Shown here piece after piece: positions 27,035 to 36,699 of a DNA stretch of 64,000 nt (position 1 is its first letter; each line of letters opens with the position of its first letter). This DNA comes from Okeania hirsuta. Its GTDB lineage: Bacteria > Cyanobacteriota > Cyanobacteriia > Cyanobacteriales > Microcoleaceae. Location: NCBI RefSeq assembly GCF_003838195.1, contig NZ_RCBY01000004.1, forward strand, positions 1-64,000. Direction: 5' to 3'. The position numbers and the translations under genes are program-made. The notes under the pieces are model-generated. The model was not told the DNA's origin. It saw nothing but the letters and a program-made list of their open reading frames with translations, and did no database searches.

Positions 27035-28129
27035 GGCTTTGTTGCATGAAAGTAGCGATCGCCAAAAACTCCCTTAGTTGGAAGTTAACTAGATTTCTAC
27101 TTTGTAGCTCTGGGGTTTACCATTTTGAATCATCACGTTGAGTATGGAACATTGTATGAATAACTCCACTGCCTGATTATCAAATTTTCGTCGTCGTAAC
27201 TTGCATCCATTGAGGACTTTGAGCCTGAACATTGTAGTTTCTGACAACGAGCGTCGGTGGTAGCCACATTCACGTTTCCACTTCTTGCGTCCTACTTTTC
27301 TTATCCTTCTGAGGTTTTCATCTCTGGGATGAGGTGAGCATTTACAGTTGCCATGTTGACCTATTACTGCATTTTTCCTGGGTGGAATTGTTGCCTTTGC
27401 CCCTCGTTGCCTAGCTTTCTCGTAACACTTATACTTGTCATAGGCTCCATCTCCTGATACTTGGGCTATTTCCCCATCTACTCCATCTAACAGGTCAGAA
27501 AATACTTGGTCGTCACTGACATCATTGGTAGTCACTACCCCACTGATAATCTCCCCTGTGGCCTCCGAAACTCCTAGATGTAATTTACGCCATGTACGCC
27601 GTTTACTGACACCATGAACTCTTGTTTTCCATTCACCTTCGCCGTAAACTTTCACCCCTGTAGAGTCTACTACCATATGAATTGCTTCGTTCGTTGGTAT
27701 AACTGGTAGTTTAACATTCAGTTTTGGCAAGCGACGGGATACAGTGCTATGGTCAGGTACTGGTAAATCTAAGTCCATCAATTGAAATATAGATTTGACA
27801 AAACCTTCGGTCTGTCGTCCGGCCAGACTATACAAGGATTGCATAGTCACCATCAATTCAATGGCCGTGTCACTATAATTATTAGATGCTCCCCTACGTC
27901 CAGTTTTTTTCTGATTAAGCCACTGCTCGATGGCCTCTGGAGTCAGCCAAAAAGTGAGACTCCCTCGCTGCTTTAAGGAGGCATCATACTCAGACCAGTT
28001 TTTGAGTCGATACAAGGACTTGGAGTTGGATTTAGACTTACTCTTACTCATATCTGCTGAGTGTAGTTTCGTGTACCATCTTGACTTCTTTATTTTTACC
28101 CTAAACATCATCTTTTGTGCAACAAAGCC
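27035..28129 (-). mobile_element. Complete IS903-like insertion sequence (IS5 family) with 9-bp target duplication
   Basis: 1,095 bp bounded by inverted repeats ggctttgttgca (27035-27046) and tgcaacaaagcc (28118-28129), which match the IS903-group termini. The flanks 27026-27034 and 28130-28138 are both aagaagagg, a perfect 9-bp target duplication as expected for this group. The insertion split a palindrome of the family-G repeat. Confidence 0.93.
27089..28111 (-). CDS. Transposase of the IS903-like element (IS5 family, DDE)
   Basis: 340 aa DDE transposase that cuts and joins the element ends. The N-terminal part resembles IS903 (YRLKNWSEYDASLKQRGSLTFW). Catalytic core: HMVVDSTGVKVYGEGEWK (first aspartate, ~134), QVSGDGAYDK (second aspartate, ~207) and KRECGYHRRSLSETTMFR (the YREK-like segment with the catalytic glutamate, ~272-289). 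The frame is uninterrupted and spans nearly the whole element, so the copy may be active. The start codon lies 18 bp inside the right terminus. Confidence 0.95.
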   Translation of the reverse strand: MMFRVKIKKSRWYTKLHSADMSKSKSKSNSKSLYRLKNWSEYDASLKQRGSLTFWLTPEAIEQWLNQKKTGRRGASNNYSDTAIELMVTMQSLYSLAGRQTEGFVKSIFQLMDLDLPVPDHSTVSRRLPKLNVKLPVIPTNEAIHMVVDSTGVKVYGEGEWKTRVHGVSKRRTWRKLHLGVSEATGEIISGVVTTNDVSDDQVFSDLLDGVDGEIAQVSGDGAYDKYKCYEKARQRGAKATIPPRKNAVIGQHGNCKCSPHPRDENLRRIRKVGRKKWKRECGYHRRSLSETTMFRLKVLNGCKLRRRKFDNQAVELFIQCSILNVMIQNGKPQSYKVEI

Positions 28130-28429
<300 letters not shown>

Positions 28430-30664
28430 CTAACTTTGCAGCGATTTATACAAAGATTCTAATTTAGCAGAAACATTTGGAGGTTTAGCCGTAAAACGAA
28501 TATAAAAATTACCATTTTCTCCTGATTTCTCTAAAACTTTGCCATAAACATCCTCACTTTCTTTTCCATCCCAGATAAAATTAAGCTTAATATTAATCAA
28601 AGCTGGTGGAAGATGATCTCGTGTTTGCACAACCTGAATTTCTGCTTCTTTTTCTGATAATTTGATTAAGCTTCCTTTTTGCAAACAATCACCGACATTT
28701 TTGCCATCTAATACTACATAATTTAGAGATATTGTTTCTGTGAGTGGGAGATAATGTTCTTCTTCTTTTGTCAAAAATAAATTATATTTACCATCAATAC
28801 CAGCAACATCATAAATCGTAATTGGTTTTTTAACTCCTTTTGGCATTACTTCTTTTTCATCATTAATTTTAATTATCGGTCCCACATTTTTTAAGGTTGT
28901 CTCAGAAATTAAAATTTGACCACCTGTAGTATAAGATTCAATCCGATAAGTTAAATTTACCTGACTGCCTACCACACCATATTTTGTTCGTTTATCAGAG
29001 CCAATATTACCAACAACAACCTCTCCAGTATTAATACCAATTCCCATTTCTAATGGCGGTAAACCCCATTCTTTCATCTGTTTATTCACAGGTTCCATAG
29101 CTAATTGCATATCAATAGCACAAGCAACAGCTCTTACCGGGTCGTCTTCTCTAGTTATAGGGGCACCGAATAAAACCAAAATTCCATCCCCCATAAACTC
29201 ATCAATAGTTCCCTGATACTTAGTAATTACATCTGCCATATATCCCAGATAAAAGTTAAGAATTTTCACAACTTCTTCTGGTGTTATACGTTCTGATGTG
29301 GCAGTAAATCCTCTTAAATCGGAAGTTAAAATTGTGATGTTTCGGCGTTCACCTCCTAGCTTTAATCCTCCTGGACTTTCTAATAAAGTAGCCACTACTT
29401 CATCAGTTAAATAACGACCAAAAGTTTTGCGAATATCTTGTGCAGTACGAGCAATATAAGTTGTAATTGTAACTGCTGATCCAGTCAGACCTAAAAACGC
29501 AGGAATTACTGGCAACCACCAATTCCATACAAAAGCAGTATAGGTGCTAGCGAATAAGACTATACCTGAAGCGAACATTGTCAAGACTTTCCAAATAGAA
29601 AAATAGCTAACACCACCAGCAGTACGCCATTTCCAAGTTGTAGCTGCTCCCACCAAAGACCAGAATAAAATCCACGCCCACTCAAGAGGTTCCCCCCAAA
29701 TCTGAATCAGAGAACGACCATCCATAGCAGAACTAATTAGTTGACTGATTAGATTAGCATGAACTTCTACCCCACTCATGGGTTCTAGAGTTGTAATTAA
29801 GTTACTACTGTAGGGAGTAGAAAATAAATCATTAAAGCCTTCACTGACTGCTCCAATCAAGATGATGCGATCGCGACCCCAATCAGCAGGCACTCTGTCT
29901 TCAAGAATATCCATCATGGAAACAATCTCAAAGTAACGACTCGGACCCCGGTAGTTTAAAAGCATTAAATAACCACCTGCATCTGCTCTAATATAACCAC
30001 CATCATTGGCTTCAAATGGCTCTATTATTGTCTTTCCTAGCTGAAATTTGTCACCATCAATTTTCTCTAGACTAATATCAAGAGTATCTAAATAACGCAA
30101 AGCAATATGAGAAGCAAAACTCCAGACATTTTCTCCGTTTTGTAGCGTGATATATAAATAGCCTCGTCGAATTTTTTTATCTGGGTCTACCTTTACATCA
30201 TTAGCACCTGCTTGATGATTAGTTTCCAGAGCTGGTGGTGCTTCTAATACGTCATTTTGCCTTTCCCCCACTACTTTTTTAATTCCTACCAAGTTGGAGG
30301 TAGACTGGAATACTTTCACTAAGTCCTGATGGCCAGGTTCTACAGGTAAGTCTCGATAAATGTCTAAACCAATAACTTTTGGCTCCATTGCTTTTAATTT
30401 ATTCAGCAATTTAGCGTAAATAGCGTCAGGAAAAATTGGCTGCCCGACTGCTCTGACATCATCTTCATTAATACCTACAATCACAATGCGATTGTCTGGA
30501 CTCTCCAAAGGCCGTAATCGCATATATTGGTCATAAGTTGCCCATTCCCAAGCTTGTAGTAAGCCAAGAAAACGTAGTATAATTACTAACCCTGTTACGG
30601 TGGGGGCGGTAATCCATACACCATACCACTGATAAAAAAAATTCTTGCATTTATTCCATAACAT
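28430..30664 (-). CDS. CHASE2-domain adenylate/guanylate cyclase
   Basis: 744 aa inner-membrane signalling protein making a cyclic nucleotide in response to an extracytoplasmic signal. After one N-terminal membrane segment (~17-37) a CHASE2 sensor (~40-315) includes NRIVIVGINEDDVRAVGQP and PKVIGLDIYRDLP. Three membrane segments follow (~325-415). The class III cyclase domain (~435-615) has TSDLRGFTATSE (metal aspartate), FMGDGILVLFGAP and VNLTYRIES (transition-state N and R). A C-terminal ~110 residues (GSLIKLSEKEAEI ... VYGKVLEK) looks PilZ-like, a weak call that would imply c-di-GMP cross-talk. The neighbouring DUF928 gene is on the same strand 149 bp upstream, a pairing frequent in cyanobacteria. 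Confidence 0.92.
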   Translation of the reverse strand: MLWNKCKNFFYQWYGVWITAPTVTGLVIILRFLGLLQAWEWATYDQYMRLRPLESPDNRIVIVGINEDDVRAVGQPIFPDAIYAKLLNKLKAMEPKVIGLDIYRDLPVEPGHQDLVKVFQSTSNLVGIKKVVGERQNDVLEAPPALETNHQAGANDVKVDPDKKIRRGYLYITLQNGENVWSFASHIALRYLDTLDISLEKIDGDKFQLGKTIIEPFEANDGGYIRADAGGYLMLLNYRGPSRYFEIVSMMDILEDRVPADWGRDRIILIGAVSEGFNDLFSTPYSSNLITTLEPMSGVEVHANLISQLISSAMDGRSLIQIWGEPLEWAWILFWSLVGAATTWKWRTAGGVSYFSIWKVLTMFASGIVLFASTYTAFVWNWWLPVIPAFLGLTGSAVTITTYIARTAQDIRKTFGRYLTDEVVATLLESPGGLKLGGERRNITILTSDLRGFTATSERITPEEVVKILNFYLGYMADVITKYQGTIDEFMGDGILVLFGAPITREDDPVRAVACAIDMQLAMEPVNKQMKEWGLPPLEMGIGINTGEVVVGNIGSDKRTKYGVVGSQVNLTYRIESYTTGGQILISETTLKNVGPIIKINDEKEVMPKGVKKPITIYDVAGIDGKYNLFLTKEEEHYLPLTETISLNYVVLDGKNVGDCLQKGSLIKLSEKEAEIQVVQTRDHLPPALINIKLNFIWDGKESEDVYGKVLEKSGENGNFYIRFTAKPPNVSAKLESLYKSLQS

Positions 30665-30813
30665 TGGTGTAAGCTGCTCTGTAGAAATTAAAAGTTTTTG
30701 GGGGAGGGTAAAAAAAAACAGATCTATCTGCCCACCTTTACCATGAAATCAATGTGAGAGTAGTTTACCAGACTCAACTTAGTTACTGACAGCTATTTCA
30801 ATGCTAACTTAAT

Positions 30814-31548
30814 TTATTCTTCTACTTGACAGCAGGGTGCAAAGGGTTCAGAAGCAATCTCGTGTAATCCTACTGATGTGAGTAATTCTTCCCACTCTGT
30901 TGGGTAAGAATTGCGTAACTCGGCCACGGTAGCGATCGTTTCATTCCAAATCTTTGCTTTTGCATATATTTCTGCTTGTTCAAGGGGACTAGCATTTTTT
31001 AAGCTATTTTCTAAGTCTGAACTGATTTCTACTTTTTTGACAATTCCTTCAACAGATTCGTTAGCACTGTGATCCCATTCATCGCAAATCATAGCAAATC
31101 TCCAAGTATATTCTTTATTAGTTGTCAAACTTACATTTTTTGGCAGGGCAAGTTTCACAATACCAGAAGTCTCGGAAATATCTAATTTAGTTAAATAGAT
31201 GCTCTTACCTGATTTATCAAATACTTCAAATTCTGCTGACTCTGCTTTGTGTTCGGGAACATACACGAAAAACTTGGGATGATCGGCAACTGTTGTTCCG
31301 ACATTATCTCCTGGCATTAAGGCTGTCAATTTGGTTTGACCAGGAGTACAGTAGGATTCTGGAGCGCGAGTACCCCCACCTCTTGTTCTTCCTGAGCTTG
31401 CTCTTTGTGGCCCAGAAGGAAATTCTACACTAATCAACAATTCTGCGGTTGACTGTGCTTGTACTAACTGCACGCCTGAAAAAGTTACAATAATTGGGGA
31501 TGTAGCTAAAGCCAAAAGTCCCCAAAACTTGATATTTTGCCTCGCCAT
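30814..31548 (-). CDS. DUF928 family exported protein
   Basis: 244 aa. The signal peptide (ALATSPIIVTFSGVQLVQAQS) is followed by an RGGGTR motif (~61), C-x-PGQTKLTALMPGDN (~69) and the family strand pattern FFVYVPEHKAESAEFEV with KSIYLTKLDI. DUF928 proteins are cyanobacterial, periplasmic, of unknown function, and often sit beside CHASE2 sensors. Co-transcription with the downstream cyclase is likely, and the protein could feed the CHASE2 sensor. ATG 31548 is preferred to TTG 31554 because aaggag precedes it. Confidence 0.87.
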   Translation of the reverse strand: MARQNIKFWGLLALATSPIIVTFSGVQLVQAQSTAELLISVEFPSGPQRASSGRTRGGGTRAPESYCTPGQTKLTALMPGDNVGTTVADHPKFFVYVPEHKAESAEFEVFDKSGKSIYLTKLDISETSGIVKLALPKNVSLTTNKEYTWRFAMICDEWDHSANESVEGIVKKVEISSDLENSLKNASPLEQAEIYAKAKIWNETIATVAELRNSYPTEWEELLTSVGLHEIASEPFAPCCQVEE

Positions 31549-32932
31549 AATCAATGATATCTCCTTTTTTTGATATTTTCACTATTTCGTATAATTTTAA
31601 CATATCTCTAAATCAGTTTTTATCGATATATTAATTTACTTCATACTTTTAATTATTTATCTTTGATAGATTATTACTGATAATTAATCTGAGATGCAGT
31701 TGAATTTTTATACATGAAGTGATTAGAGGTCAGGAAAAAGAATAGAGTCAAGAAGGATAGGGCAGAATAAACTTTTTTGAAAGCTCATTAAGCGGACATG
31801 ATATAACCTATTAAATATTGCTAATCAATAGAAAAAACCACAAAAAATATTTACGCTATATCTTGCAGTAGAGGAGTGAGAAGATCAAAAAATTGTTGTA
31901 ATTTGTTCTTCATATACTAACTTAAAGATCGATATAGCAATCCTAAATAGATCGTGACAAATCAAAAAGTAAATAAAAAAACTGAAACTCTTACCTGTTC
32001 TCTGTTCCCAGTTAAGTGTTCCCTAAAAAGCAGTAAGATTTTTGACACGAATAAAATAGGATTGCTATATCAGCAACCAAAAGGAAAAAAGATTAAATTT
32101 TGATCTTGATAAAAAAGTTTATGGATAGAGGTAAAGTCCTACTAAATTTTTCCAGTAATTTCCTCTAAAACTAACATTTTTTTGGGAAAATTCTATATTT
32201 AGCGAAATTGGATTTGTTGGATTTGATATACTAAGTAAGGGATCATCAGAAAGTAAATCTAAAATAGATCTGAGAGGATAGGCAAACTGATTAAGTATAG
32301 TCATCAAGGAAGACAAAATAGAACAACATTTAGGAAAATCTTGATTTGTTGGTGTAGCTACCATTTGAATCAGTGAACAGTTAACAATTATTTAATTAGC
32401 ATTCTGGGGAGGAACTGCGGAATTCAGGTGTATGATGGAAAATGAGCAACCCGCCACAAAGGTGCAGCACGCACTTTTCAAGCAGAAACGTGGGGGTATT
32501 AACCTGTTAAAAATATTAACTGTTAACTGATGAGTGATAAATAACATCTTTAAATACTGAGTTAATTGACAATATCTCACAAAAATTTTTAACAATAGTC
32601 TGTTTTTTTAGGAGATGTATTATATCAAGTTGTTAGTGATGTATACAAAAATTGTCTACTTATCCGGCCTCTCTTTTTGAATAGTCCCAATCTGGTGAAA
32701 AGATAGTTAAGCTACTCTATATAAATACAGCTTTTTATTTGGGCAAAGTATATATTCTAGCTTAAAGGTAGCAATGCAAAGGTTATTTTCCTTAAAGTGA
32801 AAAAAGCTGTAAATACTTTTCACATATTCTCTCAAATCAGGCTAGTAATTATTATTCAAAGCCATTAATATTTTGAGTCTGTCGCTCAAACAACCTGACA
32901 TTTACAGTAGCAGATTTAAGAAATGAGGTAGT
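31549..32932. other. Long intergenic region with repeat relics
   Basis: Holds a family-A half element (gcggacatgatataac near 31792), a family-D element (31931-32071) and a dispersed '...cgggttgctcattttcc'-type piece near 32420-32470. Two minus-strand frames (32119-32364, 81 aa; 32392-32595, 67 aa) have no recognisable domain or ribosome site and are not called. Confidence 0.4.
31931..32071. repeat. Family-D MITE (ends gatatagcaatccta / taggattgctatatc)
   Basis: 141 bp with a perfect 15-bp terminal inverted repeat; the interior has 'gttctctgttccc' microrepeats. A relative with ends atatagcaatca / tgattgctata is at 38291-38416. Confidence 0.8.
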
Positions 32933-33226
32933 ATGACTATTTTATTATTAAAACAACTCGGTTTGATTTCTGTTATACCTATATTTTTAATAATATCTTT
33001 TGAGTATCCTTCTTTGTCAAAAAATTATACTCAAAATCAAAAAATCTCAGATCATGAAGCAAACAATATATTAAAACTGAACAAACCTCAATCTACTAAA
33101 CTTCAAAATCAACCTGCTAATAAATATCTAAAAAATAGAATAGAAGTATCTGAAAATGGATGTATAATTAAGAACTTGAGATTGAGAAATGGTATGAAGA
33201 TCAAAATAAGACAAAATTGCAATTAA
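32933..33226 (+). CDS. Small hypothetical exported protein
   Basis: 97 aa. A hydrophobic N-terminus (LGLISVIPIFLIISF, ~9-23) suggests a signal peptide or anchor, followed by a polar, Asn/Lys-rich region and a C-terminal IEVSENGCIIKNLRLRNGMKIKIRQNC with two cysteines. A possible ribosome site (gaggt) precedes ATG 32933. No family is recognised. It may be a real small gene, or a chance frame in AT-rich DNA. Confidence 0.4.
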   Translation: MTILLLKQLGLISVIPIFLIISFEYPSLSKNYTQNQKISDHEANNILKLNKPQSTKLQNQPANKYLKNRIEVSENGCIIKNLRLRNGMKIKIRQNCN

Positions 33227-33669
33227 GTGAAATTTAAAAAAAATCAGGTTTGAAGAAGGAGTCAGGTAGGGGAGCCGTCGGATTGGTGACGTACAGGAGT
33301 CATAAAAATGTGGTCTATGGGGATTCTAACCCCAGCAACCACATTTGCACCACAGGTGATGATGGGTTATTAAACCCATAAGGGATAAAGATAAATAATA
33401 CAAGTATTTTACAGCCAAAAATAAGGAATTAAATTAAATTTACCGATCATTATTGAAGTCTTAAAAAGTCAAATAATACTCTAGTAATAGCAATTTAAAA
33501 AAGTAAGACTTAACAATAAATTTAAGTAGGCAATAAACCTTTTTAAGCCTAATGTTGTTGGTATCCAAAAAATAATTAAATATTTTAAATACTACCCATT
33601 TTAACTTGCCATTAGAATTAGAATATATTTGTTGACTGCAATATCCGAATTCAGCAAGGTAATGCAACT
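33227..33669. repeat. Intergenic region with an inverted family-H structured repeat
   Basis: 33307-33385 carries atggggattctaaccccagc ... gatgggttattaaaccca, the reverse orientation of the unit at 28165-28235. Just before it (33256-33302) a short dispersed repeat interrupts a 'ggagtcagg' microrepeat; the same unit occurs at 25686-25725. Confidence 0.55.
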
Positions 33670-34965
33670 ATGACACAAACACCACCACCTCGTCCCCCAG
33701 CTCCTCGTCCTCCAGGAGGCCGTGGTTTACCGCGTCCCCCAGCTCCACCTAGTCCACCAGCAGCAAGAAGACCGCCAACATCTCCTCCAACTTCTGCCGA
33801 TCCTCCAGCATCATCAACACCTGTTTCTCAACAACTAATTCCTCCAACGGAAACAGCACCAGTACCTCAAATAGCAACTCCTGGTAGTCCACAACTGGGT
33901 TATGGACAAATTCCGCTGACAGATATTGTCCGGCGAGCTAATCAAGAAGGTGTTTCAGATGTTCATTTAGGGGTGAAAGAAATACCACGGTTCCGCAAAC
34001 TTGGAGACCTTCTACCGCTTGAATATCCAGAAACTGACTTGAACACCTTTATGTTTTGGTTGCGAGAAATTCTTACAGATGAAGAAATTCGTCGATTCCA
34101 AGAAAATCTTGACTTTGATGGTGCTGCGGACTTAGGTTTTGTCAGGATTAGGATTAGCTTGTTTGACTCTCTTGCAGGTCCAGGGATGGTTTTACGACTG
34201 ATTGGATCTAAAATCCTAACTATGGAACAACTTAAATTGCCAGGAGTCTTGAAGAAAGTCTGCCATTACCATAAAGGGTTAATTTTGGTGACCGGACCTA
34301 CAGGTTGTGGTAAGTCCACCACCATGGCGGCGATGATTGATTATATGAACAATACTTTTCCTTATCATGTCATCACTATCGAAGACCCTGTAGAATTTGT
34401 CCATGAAAGCCGAAAATGTTTGATCAAGCACCGGGAAGTAGGTAGACATACTCTAAAATTCTTCAATGCTCTTAAAGGTGCTCTCCGTCAAGACCCTGAC
34501 TTAATGTTAGTAGGGGAAATTCGAGATAAGGAAACGGTGGGAATTGCAATTAAAGCTGCTTCTACAGGACATTTGGTGATGGGAACATTGCACACCAACA
34601 GTGCCATCAAGACTCTGACTCGTATTTTGGATATGTTTTCTGCTGAGGAGCAACCAGCGATTAAATTAGCTCTTTCAGAAATTCTGGTAGCAATTATTGC
34701 TCAGTTGTTGTGCAAAACTACTGATGGTAAGCGGGCAGCTTTCCATGACATTTTGATTAATACTGATGTAATTAAGGAATATATTATTAAAGACCAGTAT
34801 GAAGACATTAACCAAATTATGCTCAAAGATACTTATGAAGGTATGATTACTATGAATAGGTCTTTGTTTGAGCTTTACCAAGAAGGTCGAATTACAGAAG
34901 AAACAGCAATAGATCAATCTCCTTACCCAAATGAAATGGCTATGATGTTACGAGGTAGAATTTAA
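33670..34965 (+). CDS. PilT-like type IV pilus ATPase with proline-rich N-terminus
   Basis: 431 aa. Residues 1-75 are proline-rich and disordered-looking (PPPRPPAPRPPGGRGLPRPP), followed by the PilT N-terminal PAS-like part (IVRRANQEGVSDVHLGV, ~95). The ATPase core has GPTGCGKST (Walker A, ~212), ITIEDPVEFVHE (Asp box), LMLVGEIRDKETV (Walker B, ~279) and GHLVMGTLHTNSA (His box, ~301). PilT hexamers power pilus retraction and twitching. The canonical C-terminal AIRNLIR motif is not seen, so this may be a PilT2-like paralogue with a regulatory role. It is followed 135 bp later by a KaiB-domain gene. Confidence 0.88.
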   Translation: MTQTPPPRPPAPRPPGGRGLPRPPAPPSPPAARRPPTSPPTSADPPASSTPVSQQLIPPTETAPVPQIATPGSPQLGYGQIPLTDIVRRANQEGVSDVHLGVKEIPRFRKLGDLLPLEYPETDLNTFMFWLREILTDEEIRRFQENLDFDGAADLGFVRIRISLFDSLAGPGMVLRLIGSKILTMEQLKLPGVLKKVCHYHKGLILVTGPTGCGKSTTMAAMIDYMNNTFPYHVITIEDPVEFVHESRKCLIKHREVGRHTLKFFNALKGALRQDPDLMLVGEIRDKETVGIAIKAASTGHLVMGTLHTNSAIKTLTRILDMFSAEEQPAIKLALSEILVAIIAQLLCKTTDGKRAAFHDILINTDVIKEYIIKDQYEDINQIMLKDTYEGMITMNRSLFELYQEGRITEETAIDQSPYPNEMAMMLRGRI

Positions 34966-35100
34966 AAAGATTGTGAAGTTTTAAATTTTAAGTTCTCAGG
35001 ATGAACTAGAGTATAAGTTAAGGTTACAGTTTTAAGTTAAGCTAATGCCTTAAGCAGTTGAGTTTAATGGAAAAACTCAAAAGTCTGTAGTCGATCCTAA

Positions 35101-35889
35101 TTGATTTTCTTGAAACCAGCTCCAGTAAAATTTCCCCTGTTGTTCAAGGGTATTGCCTTGTTTACACCTGGGGGAGATTTAATTTATTGTATAGACCCAA
35201 GTAAACAAAATCGATGGCATCTACACCTCTGTGTAGAGCTACAAGAAATATTGGGGTTATCAGAACCACCTCATTTCTTAATACCAGGATACACTGCAAC
35301 TATTGATAAATGGTTAGACCATCGCACTCAAAAAGTCCAAGTTTCTGCTGAAGCTTATGCTCCAGTCTTAAGATATCAGATATTACTTAATGCCATTTTT
35401 AAGACTGATGACTTGATTTGGCAACCTGCTCCTTGGTCAGAGGAATTTTGTAATCCAATGGTAATTGCTAGTTATTACGACCAGTTTTCTCAACTCTGGG
35501 AAAATCATGACCTTGTTGTACATCTTGAGCAGCAAGAGGTTAATCTGGATTCAACTCCAGAGAAATTTTTGACCTCCAGTCTCGACCTACAACTAGAAAA
35601 ACCAAAAGTTCAAGGGTCTGTTCTTCGCTTATTTGTATCGGGTAACAATATTGGCACTGAGCGGACTCTCAAGAGTCTGCACCAAATATTAGAAAAGTCT
35701 CTTTCTCATCCTTATACTTTAAAGGTAATAGATGTGTTGCAAAATCCGGAACAAGCTGAAGCAGATCAAATTACTGCTACTCCTACGCTGATTAGGGTTT
35801 GGCCTCTACCTGTGCGGAGAATTGTTGGGGAATTTAATGATGTGGAAAAAATTATTAAGTTGTTGGAAGGTGTTAATTCTAGATTTTAA
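35101..35889 (+). CDS. KaiB-domain protein with a long N-terminal extension
   Basis: 262 aa. The C-terminal ~90 residues (VLRLFVSGNNIGTERTLKSLHQIL ... YTLKVIDVLQNPEQAEADQITATPTLIRVWPLPVRRIVGEF) match the thioredoxin-like KaiB/SasA-N fold with its conserved TPTL and P-R-GE features. The N-terminal ~165 residues start FPLLFKGIALFTPGGDLIYCIDP, a cyanobacterial extension of unknown function. No ATG opens the frame; TTG 35101 (or TTG 35110) is the best start, with weak ribosome signal. KaiB-fold proteins bind KaiC or related ATPases, so linkage to the adjacent PilT-like ATPase may be meaningful, but that is inference. Confidence 0.8.
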   Translation: MIFLKPAPVKFPLLFKGIALFTPGGDLIYCIDPSKQNRWHLHLCVELQEILGLSEPPHFLIPGYTATIDKWLDHRTQKVQVSAEAYAPVLRYQILLNAIFKTDDLIWQPAPWSEEFCNPMVIASYYDQFSQLWENHDLVVHLEQQEVNLDSTPEKFLTSSLDLQLEKPKVQGSVLRLFVSGNNIGTERTLKSLHQILEKSLSHPYTLKVIDVLQNPEQAEADQITATPTLIRVWPLPVRRIVGEFNDVEKIIKLLEGVNSRF

Positions 35890-36692
35890 ATGTTAGATTT
35901 TTTTAGCGTTTGGTAGTAAAACTTTTCAAATTTATAGTGCTACGCGCTAGGGAATAGGGAACAGGGAATAGCAAACTGTCAAAGGGTTTTAGCATTGAAA
36001 AATGTCCTAAGAGACTGTTTGTAAAGTTTTGTAGTATACAATGATTGACCTTTAAACTGTAACAACTTGGTTATTTATCCCAGATTTATAGGCTGAAATA
36101 CCCAATTTGCCAGGGGTAAAAACACTTCATAATTCTTTACAAACGACCTCTAACCAATTCTTGTAGTGCTATAGTATGAAACAACCTATGACATTCCAGC
36201 AGCTAAGATGAATTTTTTAGTTGCTGGTAATGCTTGTATACTAACAATTCACTAACTACGGCTTGCTGATTAAATCTAAAAGCATTGACATATAAAGACA
36301 AGTGCCTTTTTGGGGTCGAAAAAAGTGTCTGGTTTTCAGCTCTTCATACTCATGCATGGAGCGTATTTTAGGCTCATAGTTGGGCAGAAAAATCATTCTT
36401 ACAATTGTTATATCATGTCCGCTTAATTAGTGATAATACAGTTTTTAGGTTGTAGGTTGTAGGCGTTATATAGAATCCGGTTATATAGTATATGTTTATA
36501 ACTATACTTAAAGCCTTCAATCTCCCCTACTCCCCTACTCCTCTACTCCCCCGAACTATATAATAAGTGTTCAACCGGATTTGATATTACTCCTACCTTC
36601 TCGCTCCCGATCCATTTCTCCCCTCCTGGGAGGGGGAGGGGCGAGGGGTGGGTTGTCTCCTACCTCTACTACAAGACTTTTGAGCGCAAACC
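35890..36692. repeat. Repeat-rich intergenic region
   Basis: Contains 'ggaataggg' microrepeats, palindromic tgtttgtaaagttttgtagt and acttcataattctttacaaa pieces (~36013-36143), and a family-B element (36253-36699) with two nested family-A units (36410 onward; 36466-36587). Confidence 0.5.
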
Positions 36693-36699
36693 CTAACTA
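36253..36699. repeat. Family-B element with nested family-A MITEs
   Basis: Ends taactacggcttgctga (36253) and gcgcaaaccctaacta (36684-36699) are inverted repeats. Inside is a family-A unit (atagaatccggttatatagt ... aaccggatttgatat, 36466-36587). The right terminus contains the stop codon of the minus-strand NHL gene. Confidence 0.65.

Noticed and set aside
32119-32595. Two minus-strand frames of 81 and 67 codons
   Set aside because: No recognisable family, no ribosome site, and located in a repeat-relic region; may be real but cannot be supported.
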